From Bacteroidales bacterium (lineage in GTDB: Bacteria > Bacteroidota > Bacteroidia > Bacteroidales > UBA932), in the NCBI GenBank assembly GCA_017476575.1, contig JAFUZO010000067.1:1-56233 (forward strand): DNA of 56,233 bases, read 5' to 3'. A program made the translations under genes and the position numbers. Of the stretch, positions 16,442 to 25,260 are shown piece after piece (the stretch's first letter is position 1; each line of letters opens with the position of its first letter). The notes beneath the pieces were generated by a model that had not been told where the DNA came from, did not search any database, and saw only the letters and a list, made by a program, of their open reading frames with translations.

Positions 16442-17431
16442 ATGGCAAGGAACATCAAGACGATCGGCGTGCTCACCTCGGGCGGAGACGCTCCGGGCAT
16501 GAATGCCTGCATCCGGGCGATCACCCGGTCAGCGATCTACAACGGCATGAAAGTCATCGGTATCTACCGGGGCTACGAAGGGCTCATCAACAAGGAATTC
16601 CAGGAGTTCACCTCCTCCAGCGTATCCAACACCATCCAGCGCGGCGGCACCATCCTCAAGACCGCCCGCTCGCTGGCGTTCATGACCGAGGAGGGGCGCA
16701 AGAAGGCCTACGACAACATGGTCGAGGCCGGCATCGACGCCCTCTGCGTCATCGGCGGCAACGGCTCCCTCTCGGGCGCACAGCTGTTCGCCCGTGAATA
16801 TGACATCCCGATCATCGGCCTGCCGGGCACTATCGACAACGACCTGTACGGCACCGACTCCACCATCGGCTACGATTCCGCCCTCAACACCATCGTCGAG
16901 TGCGTCGACAAGATCCGCGACACCGCCAACTCCCACGACCGCATCTTTTTCGTCGAGGTCATGGGCCGGGATGCGGGCTTCCTCGCCCAGAACAGCGCCA
17001 TCGCCTCCGGGGCCGAGGCCGCCATCATCCCCGAGGACCGCACCGACGTGGACCAGCTCGCGGAGTTCATCGGCCGGGGCATGCGCAAGTCCAAGAACTC
17101 GTCCATCGTCCTGGTGAGCGAGGCGCAGAAGGACGGGGTCGGGGGAGCCATGTACTATGCCGAACGCGTCCGGAAGGAATATCCCGAATTCAATGTCCGC
17201 GTGACCATCCTCGGACACCTCCAGCGGGGCGGCACCCCTTCCGCCTATGACCGCATCCTCGCCTCCCGCATGGGCTACGCGGCCATCGAGGCCCTGCAGG
17301 AAGGCCAGCGCAACATCATGATCGGCATCAAGAACGACGAAATCGTCTATGTCCCGATTTCCAAGGCCATCAAGACCGACAAGCCGATCAACAAGGAACT
17401 GATCGCCGTATTGAATGTGTTGAGCATATGA
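16442..17431 (+). CDS. pfkA: ATP-dependent 6-phosphofructokinase
   Basis: A 329-residue PfkA, the committed step of glycolysis. ATP and substrate motifs are [52 protein letters not shown] with the catalytic Asp, [13 protein letters not shown] and [15 protein letters not shown]. The Gly in GGDAPG and GGNGS favours ATP over pyrophosphate. The stop overlaps the lpxK start (ATGA), an odd pairing of central metabolism with lipid A synthesis. Confidence 0.96.
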   Translation: MARNIKTIGVLTSGGDAPGMNACIRAITRSAIYNGMKVIGIYRGYEGLINKEFQEFTSSSVSNTIQRGGTILKTARSLAFMTEEGRKKAYDNMVEAGIDALCVIGGNGSLSGAQLFAREYDIPIIGLPGTIDNDLYGTDSTIGYDSALNTIVECVDKIRDTANSHDRIFFVEVMGRDAGFLAQNSAIASGAEAAIIPEDRTDVDQLAEFIGRGMRKSKNSSIVLVSEAQKDGVGGAMYYAERVRKEYPEFNVRVTILGHLQRGGTPSAYDRILASRMGYAAIEALQEGQRNIMIGIKNDEIVYVPISKAIKTDKPINKELIAVLNVLSI

Positions 17432-18552
17432 TTTACAGGGTGGCATTGGGACTGCGGCATCTGCTGTACGACAAAGGGATCAAGAAGTCTTTCGAAGCGG
17501 AAGTCCCGACCGTGTGTGTAGGCAACATCACCGTCGGAGGGACCGGCAAGACACCCCATACCGAGATGATCCTCCGGACACTCCTCGGCAGCGACGACTG
17601 GGCCTACTCCAACATCGCCGTCCTGTCCCGGGGCTACAGACGGAAATCGCGCGGTTTCCAGAAGGTCGGCCGGCAAGGCTCGGCCCTGGTTTACGGCGAC
17701 GAGCCCCTGCAGATGGCGAAGAAATTCCCGTCCGTAACTGTCGCCGTGGACAAGGACCGCGTGGAAGGCTGCCGTTTCCTGGCGCATCCGGAGGAGCTCC
17801 AGACGGCCAAGAAGGCGCGCAAGTGCCAGGACAAGGAGATTCCCAAGGCTGACATTATCGTCCTCGACGATGCCTTCCAGTACCGTCGGCTCCGGGCCAC
17901 GCTCAACATCGTCCTGGTCGACTATAACCGCCCCGTCCACAAAGACCGGCCGCTGCCGTGGGGGCACCTGCGAGACCTTCCGTCCCGTCTCGGAGCCGCG
18001 GATATCATCATCGTCACCAAATGCCCGCTCTACATGGATGAATGGGAGAAGGGAAAATGGGCGCAGTACCTGGGCCTGAAGAACTTCAGCACCGCCACCT
18101 GCACCGGGGTCCGGGACCGCCGGACACAGGTCCTGCTGTTCTCCTCTATCGGTTACCAGCCGATGGTGCCGGTCTTCGAGGAGGCGGACAGCCGGTTCAT
18201 GTATGCCCACCGCCTCATCCTGTTCTCCGGCATCGCCAAGGACACGCCGCTGCGCAGCTACCTGTCCGATACCTACAAGGTCGTGAAACGGCTCTCGTTC
18301 CCCGACCACCATAAATATTCCTCCCGCGACATGCGGACCATCGGACATGCCGTCCAGGCCTGGCCGACCGCCTGTGTGGCCACCACCGAAAAGGACGCCC
18401 AGCGCATCGTGGACACGAAAAAGGTACCCGGCAGCCTCAAACAGCGTCTCTTCCAGGTACCCATCGAAGTCCATTTCCTCTCCGATGTCGAGCAGAAAGT
18501 CTTCGAGACTACCCTTCTTCAGCGCCTGAGAGGATTTCGTTCTGCACTCTGA
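17428..18552 (+). CDS. lpxK: Tetraacyldisaccharide 4'-kinase
   Basis: A 374-residue LpxK, which phosphorylates the 4' position of the lipid A disaccharide precursor at the inner membrane. The P-loop is [19 protein letters not shown] near residues 30-48, followed by [24 protein letters not shown] and [25 protein letters not shown]. Length is normal. It is coupled to pfkA by a 4-base overlap. The last 44 bases overlap the convergent DAHP synthase gene. Confidence 0.95.
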   Translation: MIYRVALGLRHLLYDKGIKKSFEAEVPTVCVGNITVGGTGKTPHTEMILRTLLGSDDWAYSNIAVLSRGYRRKSRGFQKVGRQGSALVYGDEPLQMAKKFPSVTVAVDKDRVEGCRFLAHPEELQTAKKARKCQDKEIPKADIIVLDDAFQYRRLRATLNIVLVDYNRPVHKDRPLPWGHLRDLPSRLGAADIIIVTKCPLYMDEWEKGKWAQYLGLKNFSTATCTGVRDRRTQVLLFSSIGYQPMVPVFEEADSRFMYAHRLILFSGIAKDTPLRSYLSDTYKVVKRLSFPDHHKYSSRDMRTIGHAVQAWPTACVATTEKDAQRIVDTKKVPGSLKQRLFQVPIEVHFLSDVEQKVFETTLLQRLRGFRSAL

Positions 18553-19630
18553 CCGATTCTTCGTGGATTGCGTTGAACACCCCCGTGACAAACGCTTCTG
18601 AAAGCCCGTACTTGCGGGCTTTTTCCTGCATGGCCGCCAACACCTGATCCCAGCGGGAGGCCTGGAGAATGGCGATATTGTGGTCCCGCTTGTACTCGCC
18701 CATCTTCCGGCTGACACCCATCCGGGATCCCAGCGTATAGAGCAGGTTCTCGTCGATGATATCGATCTGGGCCCGAAGCTGGTCGATGCCTTCCTTATAC
18801 TCCTTGTCATCGGTATCGGCATCCCGGATGCGGAGGTTACGCATCAGGTCGGCAAACGCCTGCGGAGTCAGCTGCTGCCTGGCGTCGCTGAGAGCCGTGT
18901 CCGGTGCGCAGTGAGATTCGACCATGAGCCCTTCCAGGCCGAGGTCCATCGCCCTCTGGGCAATCTCCCGGAGATATTTCCGGTCGCCTCCCATGTGGGA
19001 CGGATCGGCGAAGAACGGCAGCTGGGGATAGCGGGTGCGCAATTCGATGGCGATCTGCCAGCCCGGAGCATTGCGGTAGAGGATGTTTTCCGTCGTGGAA
19101 AAGCCGCGGTGGATGACACCCAACTTGCGGATGCCGGCCTCGTTGAGACGCTCCAGGGCACCGATCCAGAGGTCCAGGTCCGGATTGACAGGATTCTTCA
19201 CGAGGACAGGGATATCCGTATCCCGGAGCGCATCTGCAATCTCCTGCATCAGGAAGGGGTTCGCGCTGGTACGTGCGCCGACCCACACCATGTCGATGCC
19301 GTATTTCAGGCATTCGTACACATGCTTCTCGCTGGCCACCTCGGTGCACACCTTCATTCCGGTTTCTACCTTGACCCTTTTCAGCCATCTGAGGCCTTTC
19401 GTCCCGACCCCCTCGAAACACCCGGGATGGGTGCGCGGCTTCCAGATGCCTGCCCTGAATACGTGCAACCCCAAGTCGCTGAGTTCCCGGGCGGTCCGCA
19501 TCACCTGTTCCTCTGTTTCCGCACTGCACGGACCCGCGATGGCCATCGGCCGCGGGAGGGTGAAGAATCCCCATTCACTGACGGGGATGATATCCAATGT
19601 CTTTGCCATATTCTTGTTCTTATCTGTCAT
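18509..19630 (-). CDS. Bifunctional DAHP synthase / chorismate mutase
   Basis: A 373-residue fusion. The N-terminal type I-beta (KDSA-like) DAHP synthase has IAGPCSAETEEQVMRTA, GIWKPRTHPGCFEGVG, WVGARTSANPFLMQEIAD, VKNPVNPDLDLWIGALERL and FADPSHMGGDR. From about residue 280 comes an AroQ helical chorismate mutase (QLRAQIDIIDENLLYTLGSRMGVSRKMGEYKR). It therefore catalyses the first shikimate step and the branch step to prephenate; in related fusions the mutase domain mediates feedback. An alternative start is ATG 19609 (MAKTLD). It is the last gene of the pheA operon, 23 bases after tyrA. The 3' end overlaps lpxK by 44 bases. Confidence 0.95.
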   Translation of the reverse strand: MTDKNKNMAKTLDIIPVSEWGFFTLPRPMAIAGPCSAETEEQVMRTARELSDLGLHVFRAGIWKPRTHPGCFEGVGTKGLRWLKRVKVETGMKVCTEVASEKHVYECLKYGIDMVWVGARTSANPFLMQEIADALRDTDIPVLVKNPVNPDLDLWIGALERLNEAGIRKLGVIHRGFSTTENILYRNAPGWQIAIELRTRYPQLPFFADPSHMGGDRKYLREIAQRAMDLGLEGLMVESHCAPDTALSDARQQLTPQAFADLMRNLRIRDADTDDKEYKEGIDQLRAQIDIIDENLLYTLGSRMGVSRKMGEYKRDHNIAILQASRWDQVLAAMQEKARKYGLSEAFVTGVFNAIHEESVRVQNEILSGAEEG

Positions 19631-19653
19631 GCCCGGATTGACCGGACCTCCTC

Positions 19654-20511
19654 CTATCGGAGGATCTTCTTGATCCGGTTCGCCTCTTCGATCAGATTCC
19701 GGACCTTGTCTTCGTCGAAATCAGCCACCGCCGCACGGAACTGCTGCATCTTTTCTATATAGGTGTCCATGACCCGGAGCACGTTGCCCCGGTTCTGGGT
19801 CAGGATCGGAACCCACATGTCTGCGTTGGACTTCGCCAGGCGCACCGTCGAGGAGAAGCCGCCGGACGCCAGGTCGAAGATATGCTTCTCGTCCTTCTCC
19901 TTGTCCAGCACCGTGAGGGCCAGGGCGAAGGAGGTGACGTGCGAGATGTGCGAGACGTACGCTGTATGGACATCGTGGTTCGCCGCGTTCATGTAGGTCG
20001 GGCGCATGTTCAGCACGTCGTACAAGCCTTCGATGACCTTGAGGGCCTTGGGAGAAGACTCCTCCGCGTCGGCGAAGATGCAGGCCCGGCCGTCGAAGAG
20101 GTTCGGCATCGCCGCCCAGGGCCCGCTGTACTCGGTCCCGGCCATCGGATGCGTGGAGACGAACTGCCCGCGGCATGGATGGTAACGGGTCGCCAGGCAG
20201 ACCTGCTCCTTCACCGAGCACACGTCGATGACGATCTTGTCGCGGGCACCCAAGTCCTGGAAACGGTCCAGGATGTCACAGACCATCTTGACCGCCGTTC
20301 CGACCGGGACGGCAACCACAATGATATCGGCCTCGCCGATGCAAGTCTCGTAGGGTACCAGCTCATCCACCAGACCGATTTTCTCGGCTGCAGAAGCGTT
20401 CACCGCCTCTTTTTCGACGCCGAGGATGCGGTCTGCGAACCCCCGCCGTTTCAAGTCGATGGCCATGGACCCGCCCATGAGTCCCAAGCCGATGATACCG
20501 ATCGTTCTCAT
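19654..20511 (-). CDS. tyrA: Prephenate dehydrogenase
   Basis: A 285-residue TyrA that converts prephenate to 4-hydroxyphenylpyruvate with NAD(P). The Rossmann start is IGIIGLGLMGGSMAIDL. Conserved VAVPVGTAVKMVCDIL, FVSTHPMAGTEYSGPWAA with the prephenate-binding HPMAG, and HISHVTSFALALTVL follow. There is no fused mutase or ACT domain, fitting the mutase being on the DAHP synthase. It lies in the pheA operon after a 124-base gap that contains complementary segments. Confidence 0.95.
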   Translation of the reverse strand: MRTIGIIGLGLMGGSMAIDLKRRGFADRILGVEKEAVNASAAEKIGLVDELVPYETCIGEADIIVVAVPVGTAVKMVCDILDRFQDLGARDKIVIDVCSVKEQVCLATRYHPCRGQFVSTHPMAGTEYSGPWAAMPNLFDGRACIFADAEESSPKALKVIEGLYDVLNMRPTYMNAANHDVHTAYVSHISHVTSFALALTVLDKEKDEKHIFDLASGGFSSTVRLAKSNADMWVPILTQNRGNVLRVMDTYIEKMQQFRAAVADFDEDKVRNLIEEANRIKKILR

Positions 20512-20526
20512 GCTTCCCGTTCAGAT

Positions 20527-20676
20527 GGACCTTCCATCCATGTTTTTCTAAATTGTTATCCTCTAATCACTTATACAATGCTTGACGGAAGGTCCTCCTT
20601 TTCCGGAGGGGACCTTCCATCACCGGTTTTCTATCTTATTGTTTTTCAACCGGTTCCAATCGAACCGATGGAAGGT
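20527..20676 (-). promoter_or_regulatory. Alternating complementary segments in the aminotransferase-tyrA gap
   Basis: Going down the minus-strand transcript: ACCTTCCATC (20676-20667, inside the aminotransferase 3' end), GATGGAAGGT (20621-20612), GGACCTTCCGTC (20596-20585), then GATGGAAGGT again (20538-20529), 17 bases before the tyrA ATG. The second and third form a stem closed inside by CCTCC/GGAGG. Each segment can pair with either neighbour, so two mutually exclusive folds exist. Confidence 0.5.
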
Positions 20677-21865
20677 TCCGGATTTTCGCCAAGGCCTTTT
20701 CCAAGACCGGTACCGGAGCACAGAGGGAGATGCGGACATAATCCTCGCCGTTGCGGCCGAAGATGAAACCCGGGGTGATGAACACGCCTGCCTCGTACAG
20801 GATCCGGTCGGACATCCGCTCGCCGGCCGTCTTCCCCTCCGCGCTTTCCGATGGCAGTGCGGACGGGAGGCGGCCCCACACGAAGAGCCCGGCACTGCCC
20901 GGGTCATAAGCGGCTCCCAGCGCATCCATGATGCGGTAGGCGACCTCTGCCCGGCGACGGTACTCCGCGTTCAGCGCCTCGAACCACTCCGGTCCCTGCC
21001 TCAAGGCCTCGACCGCCGCCAGTTGCAGCGGGCGGAAGATGCCCGAATCCATCTGCGACTTCACCTTGAGGATTTCCCGGATGTAGTCCGCTTCACCAGC
21101 GACCATGCCGAGCCGCCAGCCCGCCATGTTGTGGGCCTTCGACAACGAGTTCATCTCCAGGCAGCATTCCCTGGCACCGGGAGCGGCAAGGATCGACAGC
21201 GGCCGGTCGTTGCGGATGAAGCTGTACGGGTTGTCGTTGACAATCAGGATGCCATGCCGCCGTCCGAAAGCCACCAGGCGTTCATACAGATCCTCTGTGG
21301 CATGGGCGCCGGTCGGCATGCCGGGATAGTTCGTCCACATCAGCTTCACCCCCGTGAGGTCCATCGCCTCCAAGGCCTCGAAGTCCGGCTGCCAGCCCCG
21401 CTCTGCCACCAGGTCATACTTGACAATCTCCGCCTCCGTCATCTGCGACGCCGACGTGTAGGTCGGATAGCCCGGGTCGGGAACGAGGACCTTGTCGCCG
21501 GCATTGAGGAAGGTCAGCGAAATCAGAAGGATTCCCTCCTTGGAACCGGTCAGCGGCTGGATTTCGCAAGTCGGGTCGAGGGTGACGCCGTAGTACCGGG
21601 CATACCAGCCGGCGAAGGCCTGCCGGAGCTCCGGGATGCCAGTGTAGCTCTGATAGCCGTGGACTCCCGGCTGCACCGCCGAGGCGGTCAACGTTTCCAG
21701 GGCGGCCGCGGGCGGCATGCCGTCCGGAGAACCGATACCGAGATTGATGACAGGATCCTCTCCCCGGGACTTACGCCCGGCGTCGAGCCGCGCGATCTCC
21801 CGGTTCTTGATGGAGAAATAATACTCTTTGACGGACTCCGTCCGTTTTGCAGGTTGGATAATCAT
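20636..21865 (-). CDS. PLP-dependent aminotransferase class I/II (probable aromatic aminotransferase)
   Basis: A 409-residue fold-type I aminotransferase. Motifs are NLGIGSPDGMPP, GYQSYTGIPELRQAFAGWY, TGSKEGILLISLTFLNAGD, VPDPGYPTYTS, LMWTNYPGMPTGA, NDNPYSFI and the PLP lysine in NSLSKAHNMAGWRLGMVAG. Sitting between pheA and tyrA, it most likely transaminates phenylpyruvate and 4-hydroxyphenylpyruvate to Phe and Tyr. Sequence alone would also allow LL-DAP or aspartate aminotransferase-like activity. The start overlaps the pheA stop by 4 bases. Confidence 0.88.
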   Translation of the reverse strand: MIIQPAKRTESVKEYYFSIKNREIARLDAGRKSRGEDPVINLGIGSPDGMPPAAALETLTASAVQPGVHGYQSYTGIPELRQAFAGWYARYYGVTLDPTCEIQPLTGSKEGILLISLTFLNAGDKVLVPDPGYPTYTSASQMTEAEIVKYDLVAERGWQPDFEALEAMDLTGVKLMWTNYPGMPTGAHATEDLYERLVAFGRRHGILIVNDNPYSFIRNDRPLSILAAPGARECCLEMNSLSKAHNMAGWRLGMVAGEADYIREILKVKSQMDSGIFRPLQLAAVEALRQGPEWFEALNAEYRRRAEVAYRIMDALGAAYDPGSAGLFVWGRLPSALPSESAEGKTAGERMSDRILYEAGVFITPGFIFGRNGEDYVRISLCAPVPVLEKALAKIRNLPSVRLEPVEKQ

Positions 21866-22689
21866 AATGCTGCCTTATATTCACCTAATATATTGAGGTC
21901 CTCGAGCAGCGGCCGGACCGCCGCAAGGGCCTGGTGGTAACGCTCGTAACTGTCGAACTTGATGTCGGCATAGAAGAAGTACTGCCACTCGCGGCCCGGG
22001 ATGGGAAGCGACTGGATACGGGTCAGGTTCATATCGTAGAACGACAGGATGGTGAGGATGTGCGCGAGGGACCCCGGCTTGTGCGGAAGGGTGAAACAGA
22101 GGATGGCCTTGTCGATATCATCCTCCGGCACCTCCAACGCATCGTCGAAGAGGAGGAAGCGCGTGAAGTTCTGTTTGTAGGTCTCGATCCCGGGACACAG
22201 GATTTCCAGCCCATACAGTTCGGCCGCCAGGGAGGAAGCGACGGCCCCGATGCCCCTGAGGCCCCGCTGCGCCACGTCAGCCGCACTCCTCGCCGTATCC
22301 TCCGATTCCACCATCTTGATCCAGGGGCATTCGTGCTCGAAGAACTCACGGGTCTGGTTGATGGCCATGTAGTGGGTGCGGACCTCGTGGATATCCCGCA
22401 GCGACTGCCCCGGGAGGGCCATGAGATTCTGCCGGATCCGCAGGTAGACCTCGCCCTTGACCTTGCGGTCGTATTTCCGCAAGAGTTCGAAATTGTGGAT
22501 CAGACCACCCGAGACCGTATTCTCGATGGCCATCACCGCCGCATCGGCCAGCCCGGATGCCATCGCCTGGTAAAGCCCGTCGAACGTGTCGCACTCCACG
22601 ATGTCCGGCGTCCCGTCACGGTAGAAAAGCCGCGCCGCCTGCTCATGGAAGCATCCTTTGTATCCTTGTATCGCTACTTTTTTATCCAT
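21862..22689 (-). CDS. pheA: Prephenate dehydratase
   Basis: A 275-residue monofunctional PheA (prephenate to phenylpyruvate). Catalytic domain: VAIQGYKGCFHEQAARLFY, AVMAIENTVSGGLIHNFELL and ESEDTARSAADVAQRG. A C-terminal ACT domain (LPHKPGSLAHILTILSFYDMNLTRIQSLPIPG) usually binds Phe for feedback. The frame is open to 22821, but that extension crosses the attenuator terminator. The ATG at 22689 (MDKKVAIQG) is chosen by homology, with ATG 22698 an alternative. It is the first structural gene of pheA-aminotransferase-tyrA-DAHPS/CM, controlled by the Tyr leader upstream. Confidence 0.95.
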   Translation of the reverse strand: MDKKVAIQGYKGCFHEQAARLFYRDGTPDIVECDTFDGLYQAMASGLADAAVMAIENTVSGGLIHNFELLRKYDRKVKGEVYLRIRQNLMALPGQSLRDIHEVRTHYMAINQTREFFEHECPWIKMVESEDTARSAADVAQRGLRGIGAVASSLAAELYGLEILCPGIETYKQNFTRFLLFDDALEVPEDDIDKAILCFTLPHKPGSLAHILTILSFYDMNLTRIQSLPIPGREWQYFFYADIKFDSYERYHQALAAVRPLLEDLNILGEYKAAL

Positions 22690-22781
22690 CAGTTCCATCC
22701 ATTGTTCGCGCCTGCCATGTCCGGTTCCTTGTCCAGCCTTCTGGTCTGCAAGGTGGCCCGGCCACGCGGCCGACCCGGAAC

Positions 22782-22841
22782 AAAAAAAGCTGTCCGTTCC
22801 CGGACAGCCCCTGTATACCATGGCTTACAACGTCCGGACTC
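22782..22841 (-). terminator. Tyr attenuator: intrinsic terminator and antiterminator segment
   Basis: The terminator is a perfect 8-bp stem GCTGTCCG-GGAA-CGGACAGC (22808-22789) followed by seven U (22788-22782). Just after the leader stop, UCCGGACG (22838-22831) can pair with the terminator 5' arm UGUCCGGG as 8 pairs including two G-U, giving an antiterminator. A ribosome finishing the leader would cover the antiterminator strand; one stalled at the Tyr cluster would leave it free. About 93 bases separate the U-tract from pheA. Confidence 0.85.
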
Positions 22842-22892
22842 TTACCCTACGAGGTAATAGTAATAGGAGTAACCGTAGTCGTAAAATCGCAT
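22842..22892 (-). CDS. Tyrosine-rich leader peptide of the pheA operon
   Basis: A 16-codon open frame, MRFYDYGYSYYYYLVG, between a consensus promoter and an intrinsic terminator. Seven of 16 residues are Tyr (positions 4, 6, 8, 10-13), with one Phe. This composition has no plausible structural role but is what ribosome-mediated attenuation needs: low charged tRNA-Tyr stalls the ribosome in the run of four Tyr codons, roughly 16-28 bases before the antiterminator strand. The operon it precedes makes Tyr (tyrA) and Phe (pheA) and controls entry to the pathway. The start ATG is about 20 bases from the -7 element. Confidence 0.88.
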   Translation of the reverse strand: MRFYDYGYSYYYYLVG

Positions 22893-22912
22893 ATTCTGTC
22901 AGTCCGTCCAGG

Positions 22913-22947
22913 CAAAGATACCGTCTTTTCCGGAATCCGGCAACAAA
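22913..22947 (-). promoter_or_regulatory. Promoter of the pheA leader transcript
   Basis: Minus-strand TTTTTTGTTG has its last TTG at 22943-22941. A 20-base spacer leads to TATCTTTG (22920-22913). Transcription would begin near 22906, about 15 bases before the leader peptide ATG. The -33 region overlaps the 3' arm of the frr terminator. Confidence 0.75.
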
Positions 22948-22968
22948 AAAGGCACTTTTTGTCGCCGG
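22937..22968 (-). terminator. Intrinsic terminator of frr
   Basis: CCGGC.ACAAAAA (22968-22956 read on the minus strand) pairs with TTTTTGT.GCCGG (22949-22937), one mismatch, with loop GTGCCT. It sits 8 bases after the frr stop and overlaps the -33 element of the next promoter. Confidence 0.65.
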
Positions 22969-22976
22969 ACCGGTCC

Positions 22977-23543
22977 TTACACCGTAAGGATATCCTTCTC
23001 TTTGGCAGCGATGAGCGCATCCACCGCCTTGACGTGCTTGTCGGTGACCTTCTGGAGCTCGTCCTCACCCTCCTTCTCACCGTCTTCGGACAAGCCCTCG
23101 TTCTTCTGGGCCTTCTTGAGGAGGTCGACGCCGTCGCGACGGGCATTGCGGACCGTCACTTTCGTCGTCTCCCCGGCGGCACGGGCTTTCTTGATCAGTT
23201 CCTTGCGGCGCTCCTCGGTAAGGGCCGGGACGACACAGCGGATGATCTCGCCGTTGTTGGAAGGAGTCAGGCCGACATTCGCGTCGAGGATGGCCTTCTC
23301 GATCTTGGCGATCATGGACTTCTCCCAAGGCTGGATGGCGATGGTCTTCGCATCCGGCGTCGTCACGGAAGCAACCTGGTTCAGCGGCGTCGGCGTACCG
23401 TAGTAGTCCACCGTCACTCCGTTGAGGAGGGTGGGGCTGGCCTTGCCCACGCGGTAATTCTTGAGGTCTTCCTCAAGGAAATCGACTGCATCCTGCATCT
23501 TCAGGTCGGCAGCCTCTACGATCTCTTTCGCTCTCGGTAACAT
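22977..23543 (-). CDS. frr: Ribosome recycling factor
   Basis: A 188-residue RRF that, with EF-G, splits post-termination ribosomes. Conserved: DAVDFLEEDLKNYRVGKASPTLLNGVTVDYYGTPTPLNQVASV, IQPWEKSMIAKIEKAI, NNGEIIRCVVPALTEERRKELIKKAR and VRNARRD. An open frame extends to 23615 through the promoter; the ATG at 23543 (MLPRAKEIVEAADLKM) gives the normal length. It is not next to pyrH as in many bacteria (pyrH is 2.7 kb away on the other strand). It has its own promoter and terminator. Confidence 0.96.
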   Translation of the reverse strand: MLPRAKEIVEAADLKMQDAVDFLEEDLKNYRVGKASPTLLNGVTVDYYGTPTPLNQVASVTTPDAKTIAIQPWEKSMIAKIEKAILDANVGLTPSNNGEIIRCVVPALTEERRKELIKKARAAGETTKVTVRNARRDGVDLLKKAQKNEGLSEDGEKEGEDELQKVTDKHVKAVDALIAAKEKDILTV

Positions 23544-23590
23544 AGTCTTCGTGTTTTTCAATTCACTCCGCCCCTTCCGGGACATGTTTG

Positions 23591-23598
23591 CAAAGATA
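23591..23598 (-). promoter_or_regulatory. -7 element of frr
   Basis: TATCTTTG on the minus strand, about 48 bases before the frr start. The 23616-23859 gap between frr and trpB holds no convincing gene; a weak GGCC/GGCC hairpin followed by TTGTTTTTTG (about 23647-23686) may end the trpB transcript. Confidence 0.5.
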
Positions 23599-23859
23599 AC
23601 AATAATTCTTTGCATTTATCCAACATCCATCCACGAAGCGATGTCAAAAAAACAACCGGCCTCTTTTTCCTCTTTCGGCCCCCGGATGTCCCCCGAGGCC
23701 TTGAGCACGGCAAAGTCCCGGCACGGCCGGACACCTGATGGTGCCTGTCAACCCCTCTATGCCGTGGACGGCACGTTCCAAAACGAGATCGGTTATTTTC
23801 TTGCAAGTTCCGGAATCGACCGGAATCGTGGATGGATGATGATTCTGCGGAGGGGAGCG

Positions 23860-25224
23860 CTACCGGTTCAGCGCGTCGGCACTCTTGATGAACTCGGCGA
23901 GGTCGGCGTCGGAGACGTGGTAGTTCTGCATCTCGCCGGAGAAGTAGCTGTCGTAGGCTGCCATGTCGACGAAACCGTGGCCGGAAAGGTTGAAGAGGAT
24001 GGTCTTGGCCTCGCCGGTCTCCTTGCACCTCAGCGCCTCGTTGATGGTTGCGGCGATGGCGTGGCAGGATTCCGGAGCAGGGATGATGCCCTCGGTGCGG
24101 GCGAACAGGACACCGGCCTTGAAGGAGTCCAGCTGCTCGATGTCGACCGCTTCCATATAACCATCCTTCATCAATTGCGACATGATGACGCCGGCTCCGT
24201 GGTACCGCAAGCCGCCGGCATGGATGGAGGCAGGCTTGAAGCTATGCCCGAGCGTATACATCGGCAGGAGCGGGGTCATGCCGGCCTCGTCGCCGAAGTC
24301 ATATTCGAACTTGCCCTTGGTGAGCTTCGGACAGGAATACGGCTCGGCCGCGATGAAACGGGTCTTCTTGCCGTCCTGGATGTTGTGCCGCATGAACGGG
24401 TAGGCGATGCCGGAGAAGTTGGATCCGCCGCCGAAGCATGCGATGACGATATCGGGATATTCCCCGGCGAGGGCCATCTGCTTCTCCGCCTCCAGGCCGA
24501 TGACGGTCTGGTGGAGGCAGACATGGTTCAGCACGGAACCGAGGGCATACTTGCAGTTCGGCGTGGAGACCGCCAGTTCGATGGCCTCGGAAATCGCGCA
24601 GCCGAGGGAACCCCGGTCATTCGGATTCTTCGTCAGGATATCCTTGCCGGCCCGGGTGGACATGGACGGAGACGGGGTGATGGCCGCCCCGAAAGTCTGC
24701 ATGATCGAACGGCGGTACGGCTTCTGTTCATAGCTGACCTTGACCATGTACACGGCGCAGTCGATGCCGAATTTCTTGGTGGCATAGGAAAGGGCGCCCC
24801 CCCACTGGCCGGCACCTGTCTCGGTGGTCAGATTCGTCACGCCCTGCTGCTTGGCGTAATAGGCCTGGGCGATGGCGGAGTTCAGTTTGTGGCTGCCGGC
24901 CGGCGATACGCTCTCGTTCTTGAAATAGATGTGGGCAGGGGTGCCGAGGGCCTCCTCCAGTTCATACGCCCGCACGAGCGGCGTACACCGGTAGGCACTG
25001 TACTGCTCGCGGACAGCCTCCGGAATCGGAATCCACTCATCCGTCTGATTGAGCTCCTGGTCGGCGCAGGCCTTGCAGAAGATCGGATACAGGTCCTCCG
25101 GCTTCAGAGGCTCCTTGGTCGCCGGGTTCAGGAAGGGCAAGGGCTTGTTGGGCATGACCGCCTGGATGTTGAAATAATGGGTCGGAATCTCGGATTCCGG
25201 GAGCAGGTACTTTTTCTGTCTCAT
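23860..25224 (-). CDS. trpB: Tryptophan synthase beta chain, TrpB2 type
   Basis: A 454-residue PLP enzyme of the TrpB2/TrpB-like subfamily, longer than classical TrpB (about 400). It shows YRCTPLVRAYELEEAL and the PLP lysine in SPAGSHKLNSAIAQAYYAKQQG. TTETGAGQWGGALSYATKKFG, the phosphate loop CFGGGSNFSGIAYPF and EGIIPAPESCHAIAAT follow. It condenses indole with serine. TrpB2 enzymes often work without TrpA, and no trpA or other trp gene is adjacent, so it may salvage indole. The Trp-codon leader upstream supports a genuine role in tryptophan supply. It stands alone as a transcription unit. Confidence 0.93.
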   Translation of the reverse strand: MRQKKYLLPESEIPTHYFNIQAVMPNKPLPFLNPATKEPLKPEDLYPIFCKACADQELNQTDEWIPIPEAVREQYSAYRCTPLVRAYELEEALGTPAHIYFKNESVSPAGSHKLNSAIAQAYYAKQQGVTNLTTETGAGQWGGALSYATKKFGIDCAVYMVKVSYEQKPYRRSIMQTFGAAITPSPSMSTRAGKDILTKNPNDRGSLGCAISEAIELAVSTPNCKYALGSVLNHVCLHQTVIGLEAEKQMALAGEYPDIVIACFGGGSNFSGIAYPFMRHNIQDGKKTRFIAAEPYSCPKLTKGKFEYDFGDEAGMTPLLPMYTLGHSFKPASIHAGGLRYHGAGVIMSQLMKDGYMEAVDIEQLDSFKAGVLFARTEGIIPAPESCHAIAATINEALRCKETGEAKTILFNLSGHGFVDMAAYDSYFSGEMQNYHVSDADLAEFIKSADALNR

Positions 25225-25260
25225 CGTGTTTATCTGTTAAGTGTTTGCAAAAATCGCATG

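Noticed and set aside
22690..22821. N-terminal extension of pheA to 22821
   Set aside because: It would run through the intrinsic terminator and has no homology to PheA N-termini; the leader-terminator reading explains the region better.
23616..23859. Possible gene between trpB and frr
   Set aside because: Neither strand has a frame with protein-like composition and a start; only a weak hairpin with a T-rich tail is seen.
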